DNA from: Clitopilus passeckerianus
Lineage: Eukaryota; Basidiomycota; Agaricomycetes; Agaricales; Entolomataceae
DNA: 64,000 nucleotides
Assembly (NCBI GenBank): GCA_944990035.1
Contig: CALYLX010000084.1
Span: 248,001 to 312,000, forward strand
Reading direction: 5' to 3'
Shown here: in pieces, positions 9,582 through 20,781 of the stretch
How positions within the stretch are numbered: position 1 is the stretch's first letter
Layout: every line of letters begins with the position of its first letter
Notes under the pieces: generated by a model
Seen by the model: only the letters and a program-made list of their open reading frames with translations
The model's database searches: none
What the model was told of the DNA's origin: nothing
Made by a program: the position numbers and the translations under genes

Positions 9582-12500
9582 TTATGGTCGCCAAGTCAAC
9601 TTTCCCGGTTGACTGGCTGTCGGTAGTTTATGCCGCCGTCCGTCAACGCTACATATGCGCTTCAGTACAGCACCTTTACCATTCACTTCACGGGCCTCCT
9701 TCTCCTTCTCCTCAAAGCCTTTCACAAGATCTTTGACACTTGCACCGCTACTTCTTCTTGGTCGGGGTGCCTCAGTAACAGGCTTCGGTACCTCTGGGAT
9801 AGGCACAGGCTGTAGGTCCACCAGACGCTTTGGTTTTGTCGTCGCGGGTGCCACGTTCTTCCCCAGCAGTGGCGCGGGTTGTAGGTGTACGATATCCTTG
9901 GGATGCTTCGGCCTCTGAGGTGCTGGCCGGGCTGGAGTCGCAATAGGGCCTCGAGGTTTACCTTGAAGGTCTTTTGGAGGCAATGGCAGCCCGGGTTGAC
10001 GGGGAATTGTCGACCGTTGCTTAGAAGAGCGGCTCGAGTTCTTCAATGTCGGGAGATAGGAGGTAATAAAACCCTTGACACGCTTCCCGATATTCGTAGA
10101 TCCCTGTGCACGTGCATGGGCCTCGTTCGCATCGTCAAAATGGACATCACCATCCGGGTCCTCCACGTGCTCCATGCCCTCGTCCTCCTCAAGCTGGTCA
10201 ACCAGATCAAGTACTGCATTCGATGAACCTGCACTTGGCTGACTGATCTCGATAGCTTCTTGGAGCAGATGGGAATAGCGAGGTGCGAGCAATGATAATG
10301 GCACCTTTCTGCGTGACGCTTCTTCCTCGGGCTCAGATGAGAGGTTTGCAAACAGGCCGCCATCTTTCAGGGCTACAGGACAGTCCAGGCCACCATTCGA
10401 TTGCGACTTCTGCGGCAGTAAGCCACGGCGGCTGAGAGGTGTAGCGGCAGGTTCTGGTGTCAATTGCCTCTCACAATGAGTGCTGGGTGATGCAGGGGTG
10501 GCAAAAGGCGTTGTAGGTGGAGCAATTTTGCCTGAGCGTTGTTTCGCCTGTAATGTAGCGACACGATGTAACAGGCTTTCCCTGCAAACGCGGTTAGATG
10601 TTAAGGCCGAGCAGTCAGAGCCAAAAGCGTACCTGTTCCAATCGTCGCCATAGCTGAGGATCGCCTTGTCTCCCCCCATCAACCCTACAAATCTGGCAAC
10701 GACGTCTATGAGTTGGACTTCATCCACGGAGGCCAACACGTCTCCTCCACCAACTTCTAACCTCTCATCAGTGAAACAAGCATCAAGCAGTTTCCACTCT
10801 TCCTTCGACCACTCTCGTTTGCCAGGTGCAGTGAAGCGGCCCTGAATATGTGTAGGGGTGGTTCCCTGAAATGAGGCCGGGGATTGTTGAGCGGAGAACG
10901 GCGTTTCAAAAGGATTTCTCCCTTCCAACAGAGAGGATGGAGCACGACGCGGGGAATGCAAGACGGAAACTTCGGCTTCAGCCTCTTTAAGTAGCTGAGG
11001 AAGTGTCTTCGCAGGGCTTCCAGGAATGTATGCAGTTTCCCCAATAACGCCCATAGTGGCTCGGCGCTTCTTGAGTTTCTCGATCTCAGATATATTGCTT
11101 TGTTTGACGATCCCACCTCCAATGACGCTATTCCTCCGAGAAGGAGCTTTGCCAGGGGTGAAGGACCGTTTCCGCTGCTTCATCATGATCTTCGTGAAGC
11201 AGTCATAATCGTGCTGGCAGAATGTCAAGTTAGTCTCGCGTGTAAAATCATGCGCTAAGCGTACTCACCTGCTTGAGAATGGCTGCAGCTCGTGCAGCAG
11301 CGCGAGGATCCGCGCTAGTGATCTTGACGATGCCCAAGTCATAGCTGTCGTCCTCTGAATCAGAGCCTCCTTCTTCCATATCGGGTTCAACGACGATATC
11401 GGCCCGACGGTGAGGTTGAGCAACAGGTGCTGAAGTGGAAGGAATGTTGTACGACGTATGGACCGGTTTTGGCTGGGCAAATGTCCGTTGAGTGAACCGT
11501 CCTGCTTGGGACAGTGGCTCCCGCTCAGCTGAAGGAGATTGTGCCTGTGCTTGTGGTCGCACAGCAGCAGGAAACTGGTGAGGAGGGCCAGGGGAAGGTG
11601 AATGTCGGATAGTACGAAGCTGGGTCGCGGAGGGATGTTGTCCAGGGGTCTCAAGGCCGTCTAGTATGGACTGAGCCGCTGCTCCGGGTGCCTCATCCTC
11701 ATCCTCCTCCTCGCCCCGGAAGTCCACAGACAAGTCGCGGACCTCACGCTCTTCTTCCTCGTCTTCGTCCTCCTCTGGAGGAGTAGCTTCTCGCTGTTTC
11801 TCCGGTAGCTTGGGTAAGGAGTTCTGATCATCCACGGCAATTGTCGTGGAAAGGGTGGCATCCTCAGCAGGAGCAACGTCGTCATGAGGCAGGGAAAGCT
11901 CATCATGAATCATGTCGGGCACTTCTACCTCGAGAGAGTCCTCAAAGGACTGGTCGAAATTGAAACGAGAATCGACGACAGCTACAATCAGAGGCGCCTG
12001 CGGCTCGAATTGTGCGGGTTCCGGTTCTTCATCGTCAAGAAACTGGTCAAAGTCGAATCGTGCGTCAACGACGCGGGGAGGCGAAGTGGCTTTGAACAAA
12101 GTTGCTGTTCGTGCTTCTTCTATCTGTTCATCTTCATCGTTCAAAGGTATCGACATCTCCCGAACCTCACGTTCCTCCGCTTCCTCCATCTCTTCTTCTT
12201 CGTCCTCGTCTTCCCCGCGCGAGGGCGACTGGAGACCCTGCCTATCCTGAGCAACAGGTCCAGGTTCACGGTCCTCCTCGGCAGCAGCCTCCTTTACCAA
12301 GCTCAAACGCTTGATCTTCTCCCTCGGGAATGGGGTAATAGGACGACCCCACTCCTCCATCCTATCCCTCGTTGCACTACTGGGAGGGTCCGCCTTTGTT
12401 GGAATCCTAGTCTGCCGCCAACGGCCAGTGAACTCCCCTTCGCCCTCTTCAAAGAAGCCACCATTATGGACGGGAAGCTCGTCGTCTTCCTCGTCGCTGC

Positions 12501-13536
12501 TATCCCAGCCAGTAGAATTATCCGCAGGACCTGCGTAATTGAGGTCGAACAAGGGGATGGGGGGAACGTCTCTGTCCTGCTCGTCAATCTCCATGCTCAT
12601 GTCGTCGGTAGAGCCTTCCGGTACAGTGTGTTTCGTCCAATCAAACCGCTCAGTAACCTGCTCCATCTCGTCGTCGTCATCTGGTTCAGACGACGGTGGG
12701 AGAGGCGACTGTGGTGGGGACTCCGCGAAGCTAGGAAGATTTCGACGAGGCCTAATTGGCGTCGACATCTCAGGAGGGCCAGAGAGGAGCAGAGGGTCAT
12801 CGGAGGGGCTGGGAGGAGGCATGGGTGCAGTCAAGTCAATTGGGGGTAGTTCCTTCTTGATAGTAATGGTCAAACAGGGAGTGACTGAAGTACGCCCTCG
12901 GTTCGCGGGCGTCTTGCGCTTTGAAGACTTGGAGATGGTCGGGACCAGCATAACCTCTTTAGGAGGCGTAAAGACATCTGCAGGCGGTTCATATGCAGGA
13001 ATGGGTGTTGTTTTCCGAGCTCGAGCCGAGACAGTTTCGCGCCTTGAAGCGCTGCTTGGAATAGGCGGGAGCCAGTCCGCATCTGGATTCTCAGCATGAG
13101 GGGATTTGGGGTTTACGGACGTTAATCGCCCAGGAGTGTTGCGAGAGGCTTTGGTAGGGGATTCAAGAAAGGAGAGCCGGTTCTTCAATTGCTTGCGAGG
13201 CTTGGGGTTGGGCGTTGTTTCGATTTGATTTCCTTCCGTTGGTTGCGAAGCTCCTTGTGATATATTGCGCTTTCGTTTAGGATTAGATATTTGGGGTGTA
13301 GATGGTCCAGTGCGCTTTATGAGAGAAATTTAGGTTCGTCGTCAAGAGAGCCAAGTCAGCTTGCCACTCACAGATACGCGTCGTAAATGATTCAGAGTCT
13401 CCTCCGGGGGAGGACTTATCAGTTGTGTTCGATTTGTCGAGTCTTCTAGGTTGGCCATGGGCTGTCTTGACGTTCTTCTTTGTTTCGAGCTCATCGCTGG
13501 TGGTAGCGAGGACGACGGACGAGTGTTTTCCGCCAT
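9582..13536 (-). CDS. Large disordered acidic protein, function not recognised
   Basis: Four exons (13536-13372, 13314-11269, 11213-10633, 10581-9582) join in frame into 1263 residues. All three introns (51-57 nt) have GT..AG ends and the joins keep the frame, so the model is well supported. Most of the protein is low-complexity Ser, Pro and acidic sequence with basic KRKR-like patches, as in nuclear proteins. Two repeated units are visible: RF[DN]FDQ (DARFDFDQFLDDEE and DSRFNFDQSFED), each near an acidic run ending in EREVR. A more ordered piece around WSKEEWKLLDACFTDERLE, spliced to DDWNRESLLHRVATLQ, looks like a conserved helical domain, as does TRIPTKADPPSSATRDRMEE upstream. I do not know a function. 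A chromosome- or spindle-associated role is only a guess from composition. Confidence 0.75.
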
Positions 13537-13870
13537 TGTTGTTGTTGAAATTGAACCCTGAACATGTGCAGACTACACCACTCATTAATCTCAACTCCGA
13601 TCACGTGATCGCGATAGCCTGCTTTTGCCTGCGCTCTGATCACTGCTGCAGGCTTCAGCTTCAGCGGCTAGCTTCACTGAGCTGGCTCATTAAGCCTTCA
13701 AGCCTTTGGAATTAGCTCTCTTGTCCTTCTGAAGAGAAACAGATTGCGGACGATGTCCTCATCAAGACCATAGCGTTATTCGGCCAAGAAACGGTATATA
13801 TATTAAAACGTGGTAAATCCCTCAATATTTAACAGGTACATTCTGCACCAGAAACGTGTAATAGTGTCAA

Positions 13871-14362
13871 TCAACGTCCAGTGGAACCGTAGTACGGTTG
13901 CTGGGGATAAGGCTGCTGAGGGTACTGTTGTCCAGGACCTTGAGGTAAACCTTGATAAAGGGGCTCATAAGACCCGTTTCCAGCGTCTGTCGAGCAACTT
14001 AAGCAATGAGAGCATATGGAATGCGTGAAGCACATACATTGGAAGCCGCCCTGTCCGTAGCGCTCTTCGGCCTGCATCTTCTTATAGATAAGCCAGAAAG
14101 CGTGAATGTGGCCAGGGATGTAACCGAGACTAAGATATCAGGCCCATTTAGCACTCGGTTTAAGAATACCAATCGATAGGGACACGTACATGGTCAAGCA
14201 GATGTTGATGAGGAGATCACAGCTGCAGCCTGTGAGGATCCCAGCGGCTGCCGGGGGAAAGAGAATAGCAACCTATCCGGGATAAGCCCAATGAGTACCC
14301 TCGCATAAAGAAAATTGGCCGCCACGTACAAGAATGAGGATAACGTCTGAGGACTTGACCAT
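13871..14362 (-). CDS. PMP3: PMP3/UPF0057 plasma-membrane proteolipid
   Basis: Four small exons (14362-14330, 14272-14190, 14129-14038, 13986-13871) give 107 residues. The first half has the two hydrophobic helices of the Pmp3 family: a start MVKSSDVILIL, then AILFPPAAAGILTGCSCD, then GYIPGHIHAFWLIYKK. The family consists of tiny plasma-membrane proteins linked in yeast to membrane potential and cation tolerance. The C-terminal tail is longer than in yeast Pmp3 (about 55 residues) and is rich in Gln, Pro and Tyr (QQYPQQPYPQQPYYG). Introns split nearly every structural piece, so single open frames miss the gene. It lies head to tail with the large gene upstream on the same strand. Confidence 0.9.
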
Positions 14363-14642
14363 GATAGCGAATGAAGGTGGTTGCTTGAGTTAGAGTTGTG
14401 GAGACTGCGCAAGCTGCGAGGAAAGCCCTATGTCATCGCCACCTTCGGATGCGATGCACAGTCAGGTGATGCATATGTCAACTCACGAGATGCCAAAATT
14501 AAACGCGTCTTTCCTTGCTCCAACACGCCTCCAGGCCAACTTATTCAATATTAAGCAGGAATACACATATGCAGATGCAGTAGATAGGGGAGCTAGTGTA
14601 TATAGTAGTACATTGGCTGATGTAGCAAGATATTAGTTGAAT

Positions 14643-16616
14643 TTAGATGATGTGGCTGCTTATGAGCATTTTGCGGATGACGGCGTCATGAACTAGCAGG
14701 ACGTCAGCAACGCGTGTCGATTCGAAGGCACTCGAGGTACTTACTGCAGTCGATTACTTTGGCAGTAGATTTTGGATTCTGCATATTCGTCAGCGTACAG
14801 GAATCGTTTCGTGAAGATGGTACTCACAACGGCGGTAGTAATGTGGGCGTACAGTTTTCGTTTCTTTGGGCTATATTTCGTGTGGATGTCGGTAAAAACG
14901 TCGGCAAGGTCTTCCATATTATAGGTTAGTCTGAGTTGCGTAGATACATCGAGCACGTTCAAACTTACATTTCGTAACAGCGTCGGCTTTATTCTCCTTC
15001 CCTGTATAGTTCGTAATATAATACGAGAACATTTCTCCAGAACGTAACTTCGCGTCGAGGATGTCGTATTTGTTCATGAAGAGGATTACCTCCACCTTGC
15101 AAAGGATCTTATTGCTTACGACTTGCTTCCAAAGTGCGAGTGTATCGATCTACAAACGTCGCGTTAGTCAACCTAGTGACAAATGAACGAGAAGGCTGAG
15201 TGCTGACAAGTCTATTGGTCTTGCTGTCCTCATCAAGAGTTTGATTAAAGCCAGACATTGCGGCAAGAAATATGATGACGTTGGCTACGAAGATTTCTAG
15301 TCAGCATCAAACAACGCTTTAAAATGAGCAATTACAGACCATCATCGAAAAACTGAGCCCAAGTAGCTAAAATTTTAAGGATCAGGCTCTCGGCACCACA
15401 TTGAGGCCAATATCTGCCACACACCTCTTTGACTTCGACTACCCCCAACATCATAGATAACCCAGTCCTTCGCTCCTTCCCGTTCTGCAAAAGTGTGAGC
15501 CGAGCCGAAGAGTGAAAGGTGGTCAAAGACTGACTTGTTTCCGTAACGATCTTGTGCTCCTCTGGGGCTATGGTGTGGAGCCGAGCACGAAGGATATCAT
15601 CTATGCCGGCCATTAATCAGCGGGAGATGGTTGGCCCAGAAAATATTCACCTGGAGTTGGCCTATAATCAGGGCGAGCGAGGCGCGCTATATCGTTAAGG
15701 AAGCTAAGGGTGAGGAACCAACGTTAATCATCGACGATGACCCAAGAGTGCCGTAAAGCAGATAGCACTTACAACCCGGACTGGTCCTGTAGATGAATCC
15801 CCAGATTCTTCTTCAGCTCAGCCTGCACAAACTCGTCTTTCCAAAGCGTCATCATATCCTCTGCACATGCTGACATTATCCTTCGATCCGTCTCGTTCTG
15901 TCGCTCAATGTGCCTCATGGACACATCGCTGGACTGTCGTCTAGGCTGCAGTATCATCTTCCAGCTAGCATTTGACATAACCTGGATTTCGGATGCTCGT
16001 GCGGGATCGTATCGAGGTGCATGAGGATCCAAATCTGGAAGCGACGTTCCTGCGAACCTTCGCATCAAGCTATTTTCGACCTCACGCAGTGGTTTTAACC
16101 GGATGCATAAGTGGCGGATCCTCTCACTCAGGAGGTGGGCATTTGAGTCCCTCGGGTTGAATCTGTGTTCGAGGAAGTGAAGGATGAAGTTGACCGAGCG
16201 AACGAGGTTTAGGTGAACGATGGGACGCCATGCATCGGCCTTGAGGAGATGGTTATCTCGGCATACGGATTTTCATTAAAATCAACGACTACGAACCTCA
16301 GCTGTGAATGCGTTTGGTGCAAAATGAAGCTGAAAGTTTTTCAGGACGGTAGATTTGCCGGACTCAGCTTGCCCTGGTACACGTCTCAGTTGAGCCCCAT
16401 TGTAAATCCTCAGAGAACCGACGTACCGAGCAACAAGATTTTCATAGCAGGAGTTTTCGACCTCTGTTCTCTCTCTGCAACAAGACTTTGGTCAATTGCA
16501 TCACTAACTCTCTTCGCCTCTGCCTCTTGAGCCAATCGAGACAAACGAGCTTCTTCATTCTCATCGGGAGGTTGCGGCGGTGGCCAATGACATTCGAGAG
16601 ACTTCATCCGGGGCAT
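14643..16616 (-). CDS. Divergent G-protein alpha subunit
   Basis: Exons scattered from 16616 to 14643 spell a G-alpha. The P-loop is completed by splicing to GQAESGKST. An extended helical domain follows. Switch I reads DILRARLHTIAPEEH (Arg and Mg-binding Thr kept). Switch II reads DVGGSRSQR, the base-recognition motif is MNKYD, and the C-terminal helix ends MLISSHII. Two points are odd. The Gln that positions the hydrolytic water in switch II is Ser here. The N-terminus MPRMKS lacks the Gly-2 used for myristoylation. The insert around 15770-16070 is long for G-alpha. Agaricomycetes are known to carry expanded sets of such atypical subunits; this is probably one of them rather than the main mating-pheromone G-alpha. 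The stop codon is at 14643-14645. Exact exon borders in the middle were not all worked out. Confidence 0.85.
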
Positions 16617-17509
16617 AGCGTATACAGGAGGGTAGAGGAAAGAAACAGGGAAGGTCAGCTCAGCCCATGCTACTTATACGAAAATGAAAATCCGCAGGGT
16701 TCAGCGATGTGATATATTGCGCCCAACAGTGCGGCGTTCCAAAACACAAATGTGGTTGCCGGTGATCGAATACCAAAATCTTGGCTATTACGATAGTCCA
16801 GCCCCTGCAACCTTAATTCTCCTCTTCCGTTTAGTGGCAATTTCTGAAAGAAAACGCTAAGATTAGATTCGCATTTTTACACCGATTCAAAGGTAAGCTC
16901 GAGAAAATCGGGTTTTGAAGTCACGACTCGAGTTTAGGTGGCGCTTGAGCGCAGCGACAGGGGTAATTTGATTCGGCATGTTCCTTGCAGAGTGGTGGAG
17001 AGGTAAAGATAATTATGCTGAGGGTCGTAGCGAGCCAATCAGTTTCACAGGCAGGATTCGGTGTGAGGGTCTGAAAGTTGAGGAATACATGAGGTTGACA
17101 AATTTAACAACTACAGCACTCCTGAGGTTCCTGTTAGCGAGAGGAGTTCCCCGGGTTGGGGAGAGCGAGAAGCCGAACGGCCTCGGTAAGGACGAGGGAA
17201 ACTCGATGATAAATCATGAAGACATGCCTGTATGTATGTTAGGACAATATGCAATAGGAGACCGGGATGAGTAACGAACGATAACGGAAAATTACGGTGT
17301 GCGGGTAAAAAAAAATTGGACTGGTATGAGTACACATTAAGATATCGAAAGAATGCGAGTTGAGTATGTACATGAGCGAGATGTGAAGCGGATGAATTAA
17401 TGCAGTGTCGTGCGACCAAGTATGATATGGCTTATCCCTGGAGAAAAATGGAGAAAATAGAAAACATTGAGTAGAAGTGATAGTTGGGACAGTGTCCGCG
17501 CAAATCGCT
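16617..17509. other. Intergenic stretch, no supported gene
   Basis: This interval lies between the G-alpha start and the LARP gene stop. Short frames are present but none shows a domain, a signal peptide or a joinable intron pattern. It should contain the G-alpha promoter and the LARP 3' end. Confidence 0.4.
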
Positions 17510-20394
17510 CTAGAGAGGTTCCTGGTTTATGACAATAACAACGTCGTCGTCGTCATCATCGGTTTCATATTCGATTTCGTCGTCTGAGTCTGCCTCATGA
17601 AAGTCGCTTTCTGAGTCAGAGGCGTTAGGTTGTAGATTTGGGATGTCGTCATTGGATGGTTCTTCACGTTGTGTCTTGTTGGACGGGATGAAGTGTTCCC
17701 ACTCGTCCATCCGAACTGAATCGTCGTTGAGCTCGACGATGCTGGAGAGTGTGAGCACATCACGAATCAACGATACATCCGCCTTGTATCTTGAGATGTC
17801 GCCATATGTAGAGAACACTAGCAAGGGTATCCATCCTTCGGAACTCATCTAATTAACAGGGTTCATCAATATATAGATAATATGACAATGCAGAGTATCT
17901 CGTACCTGTTGTCTTAGAAAATCATCAGAAGCCATGCCCTGTGGACTGAGATAATGCTCCAGCAGCCCCAGAAGTCTCAACCGAACCGGGTCAAGCGGGA
18001 AAGGAACGGTCGTGATTGGTGCAGGGGAATTAGTGTAGGCTGTTGTTTCTTCTGGCGATGTTTTCACTCGCACTGTGTTAGAGGAATGGCTTGACGTTTG
18101 AGATGAGTAACCATTGGGGTTGAAGAACGGCGGTGCATGGGACGTGCCACCTTGAATTGCGGAGTTCCCATGTTGTGACAGAGGTGGTCGAAACCCGCCG
18201 GGAGAGGTGTTGAAGGCAGGCTGGTGATAATGATTGTTGGGTTGAAATCCCCCTCCCCGACGAGAGTTCCCTCTGCCATACCCGTTCCCCCGCCCTCTCC
18301 GCCCATTGTAGTAGCCTCTATTGTGACCTTGATATCCCCGCCTAGGCCGAATATGAAATTCACCGCCCCTGCCTCCGCGGGGACCGCTATACTCCTCGCC
18401 TCTTGCTAATTCTCGGTCCCAACGGTCGTGGCTGTCGGGGACCTCGGACGGAGAATGAGACCCTGAGCCAAATCCATATCCAAAATCCTTGACGGTGAAT
18501 ACATCCCTGTTTGCATCTTCGGATACCGCCACAGGACCTGGAGCCGTTGATAACTCCTCGAGTCTCATATGCAACTCTTGTGATGACGAACCGGGGAATG
18601 GGTTGACAACAGGCGACTCGCGGCCAGAATGAGTACGAGATGATGAGGGGTGGGCGTTATACGATCGAAACAATGGATTGGAACCGGCATCCTCGACAAT
18701 GTTCTTGTGAGGGGGAGCTGAAGCTGGTCTTGTCAGCGCTTCTGCTTTCTGGTCATTCGATGAAGCGATTGTCCCGAATTCCCAATGCGACTTGTCAGGG
18801 TTTGAGAGATCAATAATCTGGAGGACTACCTCTTCTCCAGTCATCTTCTCCTCCTTGACCTCCAGAAGGCCATCATCAGAGACAGTGGCCGTACGACTCC
18901 TAACACTCGATAGAGTGCGTGAACGTGACCGTAAACGAGGGTACTCTTCATCGTCTGGTGTGATTCCTATTGACAATGAGGCGAATTCATTCTTCATAGG
19001 TTCCATGTTGTCTGCATGGGCGTATTCACCCTTGCTCAGAGAAGGGCTGTGGCATCCACTCTCGCTCCCTGTACCGACGGAGCCAAAAACAACGGGCTCG
19101 CCAGCAGCAAAATAGCCTCGCTCGCTATCGAACACTCCAAAGCCAGCGACCGGCTCAGAGTCTTCAGGCCGTGCGGGTCGTGTAAAGCCTCGCCTTGGAG
19201 GCGTGTCAGGTTGAGGTTCCGTCGATTGAGGTGCATTATAGCGACTATACGCCTGTGATGCCGATGCCTCGCTTGCCAAATTCCCCGCAACTGGAGGCGT
19301 TGGCTGCGAAGTGGTAGACGAGTACTGGGGGTATATTGGAGTATGATGTCCAGAGCCAGGTTGGCTATGAGGACCATGCCAATAACCTGGAGCTGGAATG
19401 AAAACTGGCACCATGTACACCGGATAAGGTATGGGGATGCCTGGTGGATACGGATATGGAGGGGACATGATCGGAGGAGTGTGGCCAGGACTAGAAGAGT
19501 AGCTGGACGGTTGTGAATAGTAGTGTTGCTGGTGGGGTTGTACTGGGGCGAGACATGAGTTGACATATCCATTAGGGGCACCATATCCTGCGTAACCATT
19601 TTGATATGGAGCTGCAGCGTCAGATTGTACCGCCAGAGCTTGGTGAGCTGGTGCCAAATCTGGCCGAACAAACAGCGGTGAGCCTGCCAAGGAGGTCAAT
19701 TGGTCCTGGCCCAGGTAACTTTGTTCTTCACTTGGAGAGGACAGATCCTCCATCGAGGGACTGGGGAGTGAATCTAATCGGTCGTGATTCTGCCCTTGCG
19801 TGGTATGAGGAGAAGGAGGTTCGGGCTTCTGTTGGTACATAAGCACAAGAAGAAGTGCAGACATTTCTGGAACTCAACTATATTTATTGCAAAAACGTCC
19901 TCCTCGGTCATCTTCAATCCCTGGCCAGCACTTGGTACAAGGCCTGATCTGGACGCTGAGGGTACTTTCTCCAACCGTGAGGGACCTATAGAGGATGTTG
20001 TAGCGGTATCAAATGTACTCCGATGGGAAGTATGCTGTTGCTTGGTAGATGTCGGTCTAGCATTGGAGGATGAGAAGTGCTGTTGTTGCAAGGATGCACT
20101 GGCAGAGGAATTGGCGGAAGCATGCTTTTTCGGCAGGTTATGAGAAGATGCTTGCGCGTACGATATTGCGTTCTTGCGGTGGTTGGAAGCAGAGGCCGCT
20201 AAAGGCTTGCCCGATTGAGAGACTAATGGAAAGGGTTCCCTGTTTGGTGGTTCATCCGACTTTGGGTGAGAAATGAGGGTGGTGGCGGTTCCTGCAGCAA
20301 GAGATCTTCCCTCATTGGCTTTCTTGGCTTTTTCTGCGTATGATAAACCATTTGACTTGTGACTAAGAGAAGGAGCAGTAGAAGAAACGACCAT
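17510..20394 (-). CDS. La-motif (LARP/Sro9-like) RNA-binding protein
   Basis: The protein starts at 20394 (MVVSSTAPSLSHKSN) with Ser-rich disordered sequence carrying two SYA-type motifs (GLSYAEKAKKA and NAISYAQASS) as in fungal Sro9/LARP proteins. A second exon of about 670 residues is Pro, Ser and Tyr rich and then forms a long RGG/RG region (GPRGGRGGEF, YYNGRRGRGN). The La motif comes next: DPVRLRLLGLLEHYLSP, then FLRQQ, an intron of about 70 nt, and MSSEGWIPLLVFSTY ... LSSIVELNDD in the last exon. A very acidic tail ends the protein at 17510. La-related proteins bind mRNA and affect translation and stability in the cytoplasm. The exon 1-2 junction lies in about 19825-19890 and is not certain. 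Confidence 0.85.
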
Positions 20395-20781
20395 TTGAGC
20401 GTGGGTCGAGATGCACGCAGGTTATGGTCTGCAGTGGCAACAAGTACGTGCAAGGAGCTTCTACACGGTTGATTACACGGATACAGGTGTCCTAAGGTGG
20501 TAGTCAAGTTTAAGAACTACCAATCGAAATACGGTGGCGACGCTAAAGGGGCGGCAAGCAGGTCGGCGTTAACTGCAGTGCTGACCGATGGCCAGGTGTG
20601 TAGAGTGGCAGCCTGCAGCTTCCCACGACAATATAATTCCCTCTGAAACTCGTGCTCAACCACAACTAATCAGGGTTTGACAATCAACTTCATTCCAGAT
20701 GCCCTACCGATAACTACGAGAATAGGAGAGATACCTTGTTCAAGTACAACAGACAGGCAGTGAATTTAATGAGAGCAGGTG

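Noticed and set aside
11884..12849. A 321-residue plus-strand open frame.
   Set aside because: It is antisense to the well-supported exon 2 of the large acidic protein; the long frame reflects the repeated GA-rich codons of the real gene.
12539..13099. A 186-residue plus-strand Gly/Ser-rich open frame.
   Set aside because: It is also antisense to the same exon, with no splice sites or domain.
19036..19671. A 211-residue minus-strand frame overlapping the LARP gene.
   Set aside because: It is in a different frame of the same strand, while the LARP frame has the RGG and La motifs and correct splice joins.
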